NCBI GenBank assembly: GCA_963970005.1
Contig: CAXAMN010014113.1
Coordinates: 92,914-156,913 of the forward strand
Source: Durusdinium trenchii
Lineage: Eukaryota > Sar > Dinophyceae > Suessiales > Symbiodiniaceae
Direction of reading: 5' to 3'
Length of the DNA: 64,000 nucleotides
The notes under the pieces were generated by a model that was given only the letters and a program-made list of their open reading frames with translations, did not search any database and had not been told where the DNA came from. This document shows, in pieces, positions 23,901 to 33,165 of the stretch (positions are counted from its first letter, which is position 1; each line of letters starts with the position of its first letter). Position numbers and translations under genes: made by a program.

Positions 23901-26900
23901 GATGGCCCCGCTTCAATGAAGTTCAGGACAGGGCATGGCTGGCGGGGCCTATCCTTGTCCACCAAGCTTCTCAGATAAGCGACACCGCGTCGCAAGTGTG
24001 GGTAATCAAGCTCTATGAAATGAGCCATTTGGGTAAGCTCCTCACAGCGGCCCTCATCCAAGTCCGCAATGAGCTTTGCAGTGGTGGAATTGATCTTGTT
24101 GATGAAGCTCTGCGTAGCTGACACGTATGCGCTTGGATATACCAAGAGGGGAGGCTGGATCAAATGAGTGTCGCTCATTGAGCTTTTCACCATTGCAAAA
24201 ATGTCTTTGGCGTTTCCATCAGTCCGGAGTCGACGCGGCAATTTCTCATCTAAGTCAAGGCCGTGTCCATTGCCAGGCATACCTTCACGCAAACACCCTT
24301 AAAAACCAGAACCAGCAGTAATGGCAAACAATGACATGCAAGACAACATATACATCCTGAACGTTCTTTTGCAGGCCTTCTCTGGCCATGAAGGAAAAGG
24401 ACTGTGGGACACAGAAAGTCTCACCATCACCCCCATCGCCCCCATCAGCATCACCTTTGCGAGCCCTGTAGCAGTTCTTCAGAGAAGCCCCGGCAGGCAT
24501 GATGTTGCACCAATCCCGCATCTCAGAAATCAAAGGATGACAGTTAGGGGACTCAGACCCTGACATCAATTTCCCCGCCCCTATAGGACAAGTCACCGTG
24601 TCGACAAGCTCGCATTCGAACACCATTCCAGACTTCTCGAATAGAGGGCGCATGCGCTTGATCAGGGTCCTGCAACAAAGCTCATTGCGGGCTAAGGGAA
24701 CAATGAACCATGACAGGTGGCCTCTAAACCTTTGTTGGAACGGGCACCACTCTCCTTTGGACGTCCCTTGGGGTCTGTAGATCTTGTTCAGCATTCAAAG
24801 CGCTTGTCACGATGGAAAACACTCCATCTCAGGGTAGCAGGAAGTGGCATGTTGAATTATGTTGAACTATGTTGAACTCAAAGCAAGAAAGCAGCAAGAA
24901 CGATCTATTCTATTTCTATATCTATCTATATCTATATCCAAGGCTGGCATGAACACAGTGGTAGTTTTGACACAACTCCGCCTATGTCCTCATGGGTGTG
25001 GCCCACCACCATATGGTGGTGGGCCACACCCTTGAAGAAACCCCCCTGGCACATCAAAGAGGCCCAACGGCCAATGTAGCTGTTCCGAACTTCTTTGACT
25101 GCATTATCTCCTTGCAGCCACAGCCTCATTGTGGAGCGAGCTCCAAAACAATAGACACCAACACCCATGAACACACTGACTGACCTCACCCCTGTCATCC
25201 CCGGCCCACTTTGCTGATTAGAAACTCATCTGGGAATGGGATGTTCCTGGATCTGGCAATCGCAAAGGCTCTGTCGATTGAACGCATCGCCTGAGAGGCG
25301 GGCAGTTGGGAAGGGCGCATTGGGTCAGGGAAGCAGGAGCAATCCAATATCAATTGAGTGTCAATCAAGTTGCAACTTCTATTGTCCAGCTAGCCCCAGT
25401 TGGGAATCCTTCATCAACCATATATAGGAAACAGCCAAAGCCGTGAACCAAGCATCCCGTCAGCGTCATGCTGGAACCTTACATTCACTTTGGAATGTTT
25501 TTAGGGTGTTTCAGAATGCAATACAGCAATGACACATCACAGTAGTTCAAATCTAAATGCACACAATCTACGACGCACTTGCTCATAGTATGAGCGCTTT
25601 GGGCAACGTTGGAAGGGCCAACGTGGGAGAACGACCTTTGCTTTGTCGTAGGAATCGATTATAAGCACCAGCATGTCACCAACGCTCTTGGCCCGCTCCC
25701 GTGCTAGCCAGTACAGTTTGCGGTCTTCAAGTGTTTTGTGGTAGTGTTGCAGCAATCTTTCACTGAGCTGGCAATGGAGCGATACATCCTGGGTGTCAAG
25801 ACCAGACCACATCCATGATAAAGAGTAACCCATTCTTTTAACATCTGACCACTTCAACCAAAAGTTCCTGAACTTTGATGGGTTTCTTTGGTGTTCCGAA
25901 TCAACATCTTGAGCCTGCTGCATGTAGCACATACAGCATGCTTGGTTTTGCGATGGAACCGGAGGCAACATTTCCACGATTGGGCCACTCCAAAGAACGT
26001 AGATTTGCTAGCGGGTATTTGCTGAGCAGCTCGACAGTGAGCCTGGTACAAAAGGTACACATTGCTCCAACAACCGTGGGGTAACTCACGAAGTGCCAAC
26101 CGATTCGGGTTTGAATTGAAACCAATCTGAGTAAACGGAGACATCAATCGAACATCGATCAGTCTCTGTAGAAGATCTTCCCGAAACTGATGATCTCCGT
26201 AGCTGCTGTGTAGGTTTGCTTTTGAGACTATCCTTGGGGGATCAGTGATGCAGGACCTTATTGCCTGAAGCTAAAATGGCATCAAATGATTTGATGGATA
26301 TGTCTATTATTGTCTTGTTTGTTGCCAAAGGAGCTCAGTGGGCATGGACTCTGCTGCAGACCAATAGAGATTGATCAGGAAGTTTGTCACACTGGCAGAT
26401 TTCACTGCAGGTGGTGCAGCTGGCCCTGAGAGAGAATCTGAGGGGTGAGGGTCGAGCTGGGTACAAGTGTGGAAAGCGCATGAAAGTACACAACTATGTT
26501 TGTTTAGTTTCCAATCTTGGGAAAGTATCCTCCTGCCCCACCAAAAGATCTCGCATCTCGACCCTGAAATGTGCGGCGGCAACGCGAGAGCCGATGTTTA
26601 CCAATGCCAAGGCAGTGCGCCCATTGGTCCCTGCACATTGGATATCCTGCAAGCATTTGTCAAATGGTTTGTGGACCATGTACCGATTTGGGTTTGAATC
26701 TCAAGATTGAAATCCAAAACTTAAAAACCACAGAGCTGAATATTTGGTCCTGCCATGTACCATTGTTTTCTCTTTGGGCACTTTTGAATCTCCCACAGCA
26801 AAGCATCTTGGGAAGTCTTTGTTAAAGACCAGAAGGCCACGCAAATGTTGTAGAGGATCTTGACAGGCATCTTACAAAGGCAAGTGCACCGTGGTTTCAA

Positions 26901-27355
26901 CACTGACCGCTTGACCCTTGATGGGTCCATCCCCTTTTCTGCATACTGGCAAAGATCATTCTTATCTACCTTTCCACTGGCATGTAGGGACTGAAGTCTT
27001 TCCAGCGTCAGGTCAACAAAAGTTGGGCCAGAATCAGAATCACCATCGCTCATACTTCCATCGGATTCAGAGATAGCCGAAGAAGCATCGGAGGTCTCTG
27101 ACTCGCTATCAGATGTGGACTGCCTAAGCTATAAGGGTTGATAGCCAGAAATGTGGAGGGCCTTTTTAGAATCCATATGAACCCATGAAGCTAGTGGCAG
27201 CTGGGATGCTCAGACTCAGAGCTAGATTCAGCTGAACCATCATATCTCTGAAGCTGGAGGTCGGGTTCATCATCCCAACGGACCAAAGACATAAGGAGGG
27301 CGGGCCGGTTCAAGCGTAACTCGCAACCCCATTGAAACGGCTGATCACTCATCAT
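11989..27355 (-). CDS. Giant multi-exon gene: RNase-H/transposase-like N-terminus, long unknown C-terminus
   Basis: Read right to left, ATG at 27355 (an in-frame second ATG at 27352) opens an acidic serine-rich N-terminus. About 46 exons with AG acceptors and GT, GC or GA donors lead to TAA at 11991-11989. If it is one gene, the product is roughly 2,500 aa. Exons 2-11 (27123-24354) form an RNase-H-fold, DDE-transposase-like region. The middle is unrecognised but exon-like throughout. The end has Lys/Glu-rich, DEPA-repeat and basic segments, finishing SGAHKAARAANKSPRKAKA-like. I know similar proteins as large, functionally unknown dinoflagellate families. Phase is continuous through most of the first nine exons and the last two; several middle joins are not resolved, so a split into two or more genes is possible. 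The C5 methyltransferase gene lies just upstream on the same strand. Confidence 0.55.
12168..12860 (-). CDS. Exon with DEPA tetrapeptide repeats and basic tail
   Basis: This is the longest single exon found: 693 nt, 231 codons, acceptor ttatttttcag, donor GAGAAC|GTTGAGG. It starts EVHSTLDILDAAMHKLENTP, followed by a Pro/Glu-rich part, about 12 DEPA-type tetrapeptides (12,529-12,668), and a tail rich in Lys, Arg, Thr and Pro (about 12,170-12,440) with SPTKTKTPKSQPHGKAR. The layout suggests a disordered, possibly nucleic-acid-binding tail. It joins in phase to the last exon 12093-11989 (34 codons, VYSGAHKAARAANKSPRKAK, then stop). Confidence 0.6.
12529..12668 (-). repeat. In-frame 12-bp tandem repeat coding DEPA
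   Basis: About twelve copies of gggttcatccgc (plus strand) with single-base variants encode DEPA, DEPV, DKPA and DEPL on the minus strand. The period is an exact multiple of three, so copy-number change keeps the frame. Most variation is at one third-codon or alanine/valine position, consistent with recent slippage or unequal exchange. Confidence 0.85.
13052..14323 (-). CDS. Exons of the giant gene: Lys/Glu-rich exon and short acidic exons
   Basis: Exon 14323-13920 (404 nt) reads DDSSQQKDKKTKGEQQQADK, a long KDKKDKTKKKK stretch, NDEEEDDDVPDD, and then GGLEGLGDMFGEDDG and RPARGRGGAMKRPSKK. It ends at a GC donor (TTGCAG|GCTAGC). Further exons are 13838-13777 (VEAPEPFEYLIEGGDRYASY), 13646-13559 (SQTLGLDFDCFDLNDSVQLL), 13440-13380 (REPTEPDNQLGMEDDQ) and 13154-13052 (SNLYDTLPDFGSDYKDWPFR). 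The 81 bp between the first two stay open in frame, so that intron might be retained or absent. The charge blocks indicate a disordered linker region; no domain is recognised. Confidence 0.5.
14722..18323 (-). CDS. Exon block of the giant gene, middle-to-late region
   Basis: Exons with clean borders are 18323-18260 (KALSASTRNLTVKNLTWVFD), 18121-17991 (ATVYGKRDGCIHGLAVVHRD), 17669-17543 (VAGGTDIVQKTLDHFLPQTV), 17383-17003 (381 nt; VLDKAPEPLSQRVANHIYEA), 16845-16720 (DEGRPLKRIKLEESELAKEA), 16567-16447 (YSFPINNCAELVCGENGMPL), 16195-16005 (EADEVMEDSLGRWFAFSVTL), 15860-15600 (VKLCVTHHNLSSDSEKIERQ), 15436-15349 (YEDLGTNKAHCLLDRSLRPW), 15033-14878 (PMVAYECIWPCEQTTRIRIK) and 14822-14722 (DDSDVRIITPPRSTAPVPW). 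The first two join in phase. Most donors are GT; the 17003 end uses GC. The sequence is globular in character and conserved-looking, but I recognise no family. Confidence 0.5.
18480..20755 (-). CDS. Exon block of the giant gene with a conserved-looking core
   Basis: Exons are 20755-20672 (SLDGDLAGIMRAAQDFEWER), 20425-20214 (PKGFLRGVAPSQIRGECVDD), 19467-19398 (LLSAAPRSEKEYAKRRTKLV, GC donor), 19212-19062 (DMHNKAWGLVDEFMQQNLKF), 18986-18765 (VEDHCIFVWINMTTVGVMPA, then KRNAIAVLIHPNRASD) and 18677 to about 18480 (DKKEKTEKTEKTDPEAVQKQ, very acidic). The 18986-18765 exon alternates hydrophobic strands and short helices, like a Rossmann- or RNase-H-type core (FVWINMTTVGV, AIAVLIHPNRA); that structural reading is only an impression. 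Confidence 0.5.
20878..21400. repeat. Array of related short hairpins (gacggga...tcccatca)
   Basis: At least five related hairpins occur. 20882-20899 is a perfect 18-bp palindrome, gggatcctgcaggatccc; an imperfect relative is at about 21,001-21,024 (attctgcaggatccca). Two near-identical copies of tgtgacgggatttc-ag-gaaatcccatcaca lie at about 21,169-21,202 and 21,243-21,276, within a roughly 75-bp tandem unit; decayed copies follow to about 21,390. The array lies in an intron of the giant minus-strand gene. Confidence 0.7.
21440..24297 (-). CDS. Exon block of the giant gene following the transposase-like region
   Basis: Exon 24297-23963 contains RTDGNAKDIFAMVKSSMSDT and HLIQPPLLVYPSAYVSATQS, matching what I remember of the segment after the GHTHED domain in this dinoflagellate family. 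Further exons are 23595-23472 (GRCLAIQMGELAEDAPSDEV), 23408-23337 (exactly 24 codons, PSEVIQGCNFGEWINKYDRR), about 23238-23110 (frame uncertain), 23039-22816 (LHAGLKQLVRPCTELPLTDF), 22654-22610 (15 codons, LGLPGVAKMLNSFAW), 22443-22224 (KQAPSPLDFLGALKEAVAVE), 21990-21868 (LPVDVLQQDFWVPGSTSRSE), 21731-21667 (DFKRRAPPDASLKAKDRECE) and 21588-21440 (NAQLDEDAQHLLHDVVCLWH). Phase at 24297 does not fit the preceding exon, so one small exon or another acceptor is probably missing. Confidence 0.5.
24354..27123 (-). CDS. RNase-H/DDE-transposase-like region (DUF7869-type) of the giant gene
   Basis: Exons 27123-26750, 26646-26533, 26425-26326, 26232-25887, 25788-25575, 25477-25374, 25290-25226 and 25124-24977 join in phase when GA and GC donors are allowed; 24669-24597 and 24551-24354 follow in phase with each other. 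Landmarks in order are CTCLCKMPVKILYNICVAFW, a DALLWEIQ motif, CRDQWAHCLGIGKHRLSR, KCCLRFHRKTKHAVCATCSR, LIIDSYDKAKVVLPRWPFQR, VHGFGCFLYMVDEGFPTGAS, LWLQGDNAVKEVRNSYIGRW, and HMVVGHTHEDI. The Asp of DSYDKAK, the Asp of GDN and the Glu/Asp of HTHED are candidate catalytic residues of an RNase-H fold. The family label is from memory and was not searched. Whether it is an active or domesticated transposase is unknown. Confidence 0.65.
24994..25031. repeat. Perfect 38-bp palindrome inside a conserved coding motif
   Basis: The sequence around the centre (between 25012 and 25013) is perfectly self-complementary for 19 bp on each side: the left arm starts gggtgtggcccaccaccat and the right arm mirrors it. 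It lies in the exon that encodes GVAHHHMVVGHTH of the transposase-like protein. A coding palindrome of this length with no spacer is unlikely by chance. Confidence 0.9.
27210..27355 (-). CDS. Probable first exon of the giant gene
   Basis: ATG at 27355 with a second in-frame ATG at 27352 starts MMSDQPFQWGCELRLNRPAL and runs into SAESSSESE. A GC donor (TCTGA|GCATCC) joins in phase to the next acidic exon (QSTSDSESETSDASS). No in-frame AG acceptor precedes the ATG closely, which supports a true start. The mRNA would be trans-spliced to the leader upstream, as is usual in dinoflagellates; no leader copy is visible in the DNA. Confidence 0.5.
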
Positions 27356-27511
27356 GTACAAAAAGGATCAACCCATGGTGCTTGCACTTGGTTCGTTGTA
27401 ATTGGAACATCAAAGCTGCTTTCCTTTCTACGAGTGAAGCGGCACAGAAGCATGTAAGGAGATTGAATTTCAGCTCAGGTCAAAACCCTGCAATCGAGGT
27501 CCTGCAACCGG

Positions 27512-30280
27512 CTAAGATTTCAAATCCGACCAGCTAATCAATAGCCTTTCAGGCACACAAGCACTAATTGCAGCACACATGCATGGTAGAACGGCTCTCA
27601 TGGACATCGCGTTGCCCCCCAAACTGTGAAGAACCTTAATCAGCGTATTTGACATGGCACCCAATTTCCGAATGAATGACAACACTAAGGACAACCTGTT
27701 GATAAACACCTGCAGCGGTATAAGGTATAAGGTTGGGATTTGGAGACGACTATGTGCATGCAAGAAGCCGACTCAGAGCAAGAGCTCAAATTCAGCCGGT
27801 GAATCGGATGGCCCATAAGAAGCGTAATTTCCCTCCCCAGCAAGTAGCGCCCTTTGGTAATTGACAGAAATTTTCCAGCGGGCCTTAGTTGGAGGATTGG
27901 TTTGAATACATGATCTATCACCATATCTGGTTGGAACATGTTGGAATGGCACCAGACCCAGAATGTTACATTAGGCCATGGAGCGTAAGGCACATCAAGT
28001 CATCACTGTCTTTCTCCACAACCGGGATGTGCGTCAAACTCTGGGATGTGTTGACAATGCTGAGGCTCTCGTGGTGTGCTGCCAAAAGGTTGCATGCCTA
28101 CGGCGTTGGCCAGTCCACTTGCGTACTTGTTGCAACATGTTGCAACATTGAAAAACATGCACTGAAAGGCAACATGGTAAGCCAACCAGCCTCCATCTCT
28201 CGGTGACTTGTAATCTGCTTGGCAGCCTTTGGATACTTCTTGGCAAACAACTTCTCCTTGTTCACCTTCCTGACGCTGACCTGCGGCCAGGCTTTTGAAA
28301 CACCATGCAACCCAAGAAACATGCCATAGTATGTATTGCTGTATTGCATTGTTATGGCATTGTATTGCATTACATTGTAAATCCCCACCTTGTTTGTTTT
28401 GGCCCAATCACGATGCATTGTCACCCATTTGGATTGGGGGTTGGGCTTCCTTGCAAAAGAAGAGTTTGGATGCAATGCTATGTGAGAGTGAATTACATCC
28501 AGAACTTGGGTCCAAGGAACTTCGATCCAGATCTCAGCCTTAGTTTCTCCTTCTTTTGCATGTCCCGGACCACAGCTGGATGATCTCCAGAAAGCAGCAA
28601 ATCAATCCTTGGCACGGTGTTCGGCTGGCAGGCTAGCAACGCTAGCAAGTATCTCAGGAAAAAAATAACAATTAGGTTAGGGACCACTGTCTCTTCTCAT
28701 TGGTCTTCATTTTGTCCATCTTGTCCTTGATGAAGCCCCCAAAGTCCTGCTTCTTCGCACCTTCAGTCATGACCGCCTCCTGAACCATGATGAGGTAGAT
28801 ACGCTTGCGGCTCGTTGGTGCTCCATACCGTGTCCTGGGGTTTCATGAAAACATGTCAAACACCTCCATCATCCTCAAAGATATCATCAATTCCCATCAT
28901 CCTCAACTCCTCAACCCAACATGTAACATGTCACATGTTGCAGAAGAGGCACGGATTGACAATGACGTAGACCATCCTGTACCTCAACAATAAAGGATAC
29001 ATGCCCACTGGGCAGATACAACTGTGTAGTTTCCCATAACTAAGCCAAAGTGCCCTGGACAGTTCCGGTCGATGAAGCGTCCCACCGGCTCCGCAACAGC
29101 TTGGAAGCCAAGAACGTTCTCGAGAACAACTACCTTGGTTGAGGTGGACATGGTAAGGCCAGGGAGCAACATGCATGCCAGAACGCTCAAAACATAAACA
29201 TTGTTGAGGGGCTTTTGGACGAGTAGACTTCACCCTCTTCACGCACGCAAACAACTGCCTGGAGTTTGGGTCATCAAGGCGACCAAGGCTTCCCAAGGAT
29301 GAGAAAGGCGTGCAGGGGAACCCTGCGCAATATATGCTGACCTCCCGCATGGTTCGGACACGGTTTCCAGGATTGGTGATCGGGTTTCACTGCATGACTC
29401 ACCCTGAACCTTGTCTTCTAGCGGTTTGTTGTCTTGCTTCAGCACTGTTGCAGTGAGCCTGATTCCATGAACGTGAATGTAAACAAAATCAAACAAACAT
29501 TAAATATGTTCCCATCCAGAAGTCACTTGAGACTTGACATGGCGAGCAACTGGTGGACATTGAAGTTTCTCTTCAGAAACTCTCTCTTCTTCTCGTGGAT
29601 TTCTGAGGCCGCCCTTAGATAGATTCCACACAAGCTGTCATCGGCAACCCCCATCAACCCCCCAAAGCATGCAGATGAGTTGTTTGACGGAGGTCATGTG
29701 TTCAAGAAACTTCATGTCAGCCCTTCCTGGCGAGCGGCAAGTGGACAAGACGATCTTTCTTCTTGGCAGCGTCGCACAGCATTTGCAGGCCCATAAAAGG
29801 TGTGTCAGCGCCACTGCCTTGTTTGGCGCCGCTGGTTTCTTACAAGGAGACATGAACCCAGACATGCAACATTTGGGATTCTTTGGGTACTTCATGGTAC
29901 TTGTCCCAAACCACGATTCGGAACAGTGATGTTGCAGCTTTGGCACAATCTGATGCAAAGGTCAACGCCCCATCAGGCCAGCTGTTGAACCATCGGGTGA
30001 GTCCTCAGAAATCAGTTAAAAAGGAACACACCCGACCCTACTAGCAAATCAATGCTACCAAAACCTGTCCCGCGCGCTGCGTCCTAGAATCCACAACTGC
30101 GCAGAAAAGTGGACCCGACTTCATCCAGGTAGGCCATGGCCATAGCATTGAGCCCAGGTTCCTGGAGAGAACTGTCAAAGAGATCCACCACTGAACCCCC
30201 TCACAGCCCAACATCCCAAGAAACAGCAAACTACAGTCCTCTTCGGACACGTCGCTCGATGATGACTCCGACGAGGTCAT
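27512..30280 (-). CDS. C5 cytosine DNA methyltransferase, 15 exons
   Basis: ATG at 30280 starts MTSSESSSSDVSEEDC. Exons are 30280-30232, 30190-30103, 29981-29844, 29813-29722, 29602-29534, 29444-29410, 29341-29234, 29133-29054, 28834-28685 (3' end uncertain), 28632-28497, 28449-28389, 28280-28187, 28078-27970, 27883-27788 and 27623-27512 (TAG). Phases agree at nearly every join, giving about 470 aa. Catalytic motif IV is YCAGFPCTPFSSLG; motif VI is VVVLENVLGF; motif VIII is RYGAPTSRKRIYLIMV; the C-terminal motifs are KGRYLLGREITLLMGHP and LGGNAM. The N-terminal AdoMet motif I is degenerate (LTFASDCAKAATSLF). The enzyme should transfer a methyl group from AdoMet to cytosine in DNA. Dinoflagellate genomes carry many such enzymes, some linked to mobile elements. 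Donors are about ten GT, the rest GC or GA. It lies head-to-tail upstream of the transposase-like gene. Confidence 0.85.
28129..28146. repeat. Perfect 18-bp palindrome in a methyltransferase intron
   Basis: gttgcaacatgttgcaac is fully self-complementary. It lies between exons 28280-28187 and 28078-27970. Related catgttggaac / gttccaacatg words occur in other introns (about 20,775; 27,935; 32,452; 43,114), and a 21-bp near-palindrome centred on ccatgttcca lies at about 14,627-14,647. Confidence 0.75.
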
Positions 30281-31045
30281 TGCAAGGCAGGTGGAGTAAA
30301 AAAGTAATAGTGTTTACAGCTGTTTACATGTAGATTGTGATAACTCCCTTGAATCATGTGGAAGCTCTTTCAACCACAATGAAATGAATGCGCACCCATA
30401 CATACTGGGAGCCAAAGTGCCACATCCAAATTGGATAAGAGCCACTTACAATTGTACAAGACTATAATATATTTGTTCGTATAGAGTGAGAGCAAGAATA
30501 GATATGTGTGTTTACATGGAGAGGGGCTGCCACTGAAGCATTTACCTAAAATTTGGGGAAAGCCAAAACCCAGGCCCCATGACCACCCGCTCTCCACAAA
30601 TAATAAGGGCAATTATATAATCAATGGTTGGTAGTTTCAGAAACTTTTTCAACCTCGAAAGACAGCTGTTGATTGAAGTCGGGTGCAAAACACACCCGGG
30701 AAGCGACCCATGTTCCCCGTCCCGGTCCCGGACGTCCATTCACCAGGCTTTGGTCTCGACGATTTCGTGGATTGAGGACGAATTCCCAAGCCATCCAAGT
30801 CTTCTTCCCGCCGGTCACCTGTCCTTTCTAGATACCAGTAGCTGCCCCTCCACCAAGTCCTGGTCCATTTGGGTCTGGAAGAACAGCCGTGCTCGTCCTT
30901 CTTTCATACCACTGTATGATGGACAACGTGGTCTCCATAGCGCGACCTAGCCAGTGCCCTGTGCTGAGTTTTCTTCCGTGCATTTGCAAAGAGCCGCTCC
31001 AGCCATCTGCCGCATTCCTTCCGCAACCAGAACGGATTTGTATAC

Positions 31046-31387
31046 CAAATGTGCTCAAGAGAAAGGTATATAAACATTTCCTTAACGGACTGTGCAAGAT
31101 CCCCAGAAGTGGAAATTTGACTCGACAAATACTGGGCAGTGGTTTGAACTAATGCTGAGGCATCGGCATTGGCGTTGTCTTCCAAAGGAAGACCAGGGCG
31201 AAGTGCAGCCCACCATGGAATGGGGTTAGCACATTTGACGCCGGCCAATGGCGTCATCTCATGGAATTTCAATATTCCTTGGAATCCTTTCTCCGCCCAT
31301 CTCCTTTGCGCTGATACCGCTGACCAATAAGGTGGCCCATTTGCTTCTCTGGTAACGGACATGCTGTTGAAGCGCCTCGCTGTCGCC
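31046..31387 (-). CDS. Unidentified gene fragment, three phased exons
   Basis: Minus-strand exons 31387-31325 (21 codons, GDSEALQQHVRYQRSKWATL), 31257-31150 (36 codons, MTPLAGVKCANPIPWWAALR) and 31089-31046 (SVKEMFIYLSLEHI) join in phase 0, 0, then 2, all with AG acceptors and GT donors. The product is not recognised. It lies upstream of the methyltransferase start on the same strand, so it could be the 3' part of a separate gene or an alternative 5' part of the methyltransferase gene. A continuous minus frame over 30,904-31,659 is also open but fits less well. Confidence 0.45.
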
Positions 31388-31669
31388 CTGAAATTTGAGA
31401 CGGACAGGACATGTGTCTCCAACAGCAAAATTGTATTCTTCCCAGCAGTTCGCTCGCTGTCTATGCCTGTGTACTTAAATGCCTTAAAAACCGCCTTAGA
31501 CGATGCATGTGCGCAAGACATGCTTTTCCGACCTGCTTTAAGAGACCCTTCCATTCTTTCTCTCTGTTTTTGAAGCTTTGGAACAACCCATTGAACACTA
31601 TCAAAGCTCTTGCAGCCAATCTGGACACAGCCGGACATCATGGAGCCACAAATCAGCATACACTACTGT

Positions 31670-33160
31670 AATTCAAGCCAATTCTGCTCCGCAAAGAGCA
31701 ATGCCCAATTATCCTGATCTGCAAAATAACAAAGTTTTTGCCGTTGGCGTAGCCTTTCTTTTCGCAGGGGTCTTCCCGTGGGTCGTTTGGAGACCCAACT
31801 GGCACAACATGTCATCACTTGAAACCGTCCATCCACCAATGGCAGTGTGCAAGTTGAAGAAACGAAACACCACTGTCTCGAGGTGGTGTGGGTCTCTTGT
31901 TGGGTAACAAGAGACCAACAGGCAGCATGATGAGACAGTTTTGATTGGATCATAGCATCAAACATGTGCAAGAAAAAAAACACCTTGAGGAATGTCACAG
32001 TTGTTTGGCACAGCTTTGCGCCGAAGGGAGCGCACGGCCGATTCCACGCCACTGAGGCACTTTCAGCCGTTTCGTGGCGCCCGTCCTCGGCCGCGTCCCT
32101 GCGTCCGCGTCCTGCTTGCGGAGCACGTGCGCAATGATCCATACTCCTTGTACACTTTTGCCGCTTGGCCATTGGGAGAAAGCTGAAAACCCTCCGTTCA
32201 GCTCCTGAGCTCCTAAGTTCAGCTCAACTCCAAGCGCTGCAAGTGAAAAAGCTGCAGCTGGGCCAGCTGCATGCGGTTACTCCCACCTAACTCAATCAAC
32301 TGAATGACGTGAGAAGCAAGAAGAACTGCAACATCATCTGTCCAGACTGGGGTGCATGCAAATGCTCTCATTTGTACAAGATTGAATATAATGTCCCTAA
32401 GCTGGGTCACCTGGCCAAGTGCCATCCAAATGCACTCACGCCCATGGTGCACATGTTGGAACAGAGCTTCCACAACTAGCATTTGCATTTTCCCAGATAT
32501 TTGACATTGAGCCATCCGGCAGTGACGTGTGAACCAATCATAGATAGTTAAGCTGTTTGATTTGTGGGTTGGATGGCCGAGCTGGCTGAGTTCTTGTCCA
32601 TATTTGGACCACGTGGCCATCCACCATCTCTCTCTTGCTCTCGCCTGCTGGGCTTCGTATGCCTGCTTGACATCCTACCAACATCAACAGGGCACTTGGC
32701 TTCGCTTCAATCGATGGCAGGAATCACCCCCCGATTCACGAGACGCTTCGACGCACCGCAAACACGCCGACCTCGATCGAGGTCGGCATGTGACGTCCTC
32801 GTTTCGCTCCTCGGTGGTATGGCCGAGACAACTCGATGTCTGTGCAGCTTCGCCCCGGGATGCTTGATGTGTCATTTATAGCTCCTTCTTGCAAGCTGTC
32901 TTGAGTCTTTTGCCACGTTTCCTACATTCATGTAACTCAAAGTCTGCCCCAGGTCCCATGTTCGTTCGCCAGAAGGGAGGCGCTGCGTGTCGCGAAGCCA
33001 ACCATCCCCCCCGGCACCAAGGGCTCTCTTCTCTTCGGATGAGACGAATGATGCGTCTTCTTCGCCGGACTCAACAGCCGTTTTTCGTCTCAACAGCCGT
33101 CTCTCCACCGGTCGCGGTCTGCACGGACTCGGTTCGCGTGGCCGTCCGTGGCCTGCTCCA
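31670..33160. other. Divergent spacer between minus cluster and terC
   Basis: Minus-strand genes lie to the left and the plus-strand terC to the right, so transcription diverges here. GC-rich open frames at 32,020-32,180 (minus) and 32,970-33,160 (both strands) might be 5' exons of either neighbour, but none joins in phase with a recognisable exon. I see no clear promoter motif, which is normal for dinoflagellates. Confidence 0.4.
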
Positions 33161-33165
33161 GGCAG

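Noticed and set aside
30621-30950. Open frames on both strands between the two minus genes
   Set aside because: No acceptor/donor pair gives a frame that joins the methyltransferase start or the 31-kb exons.
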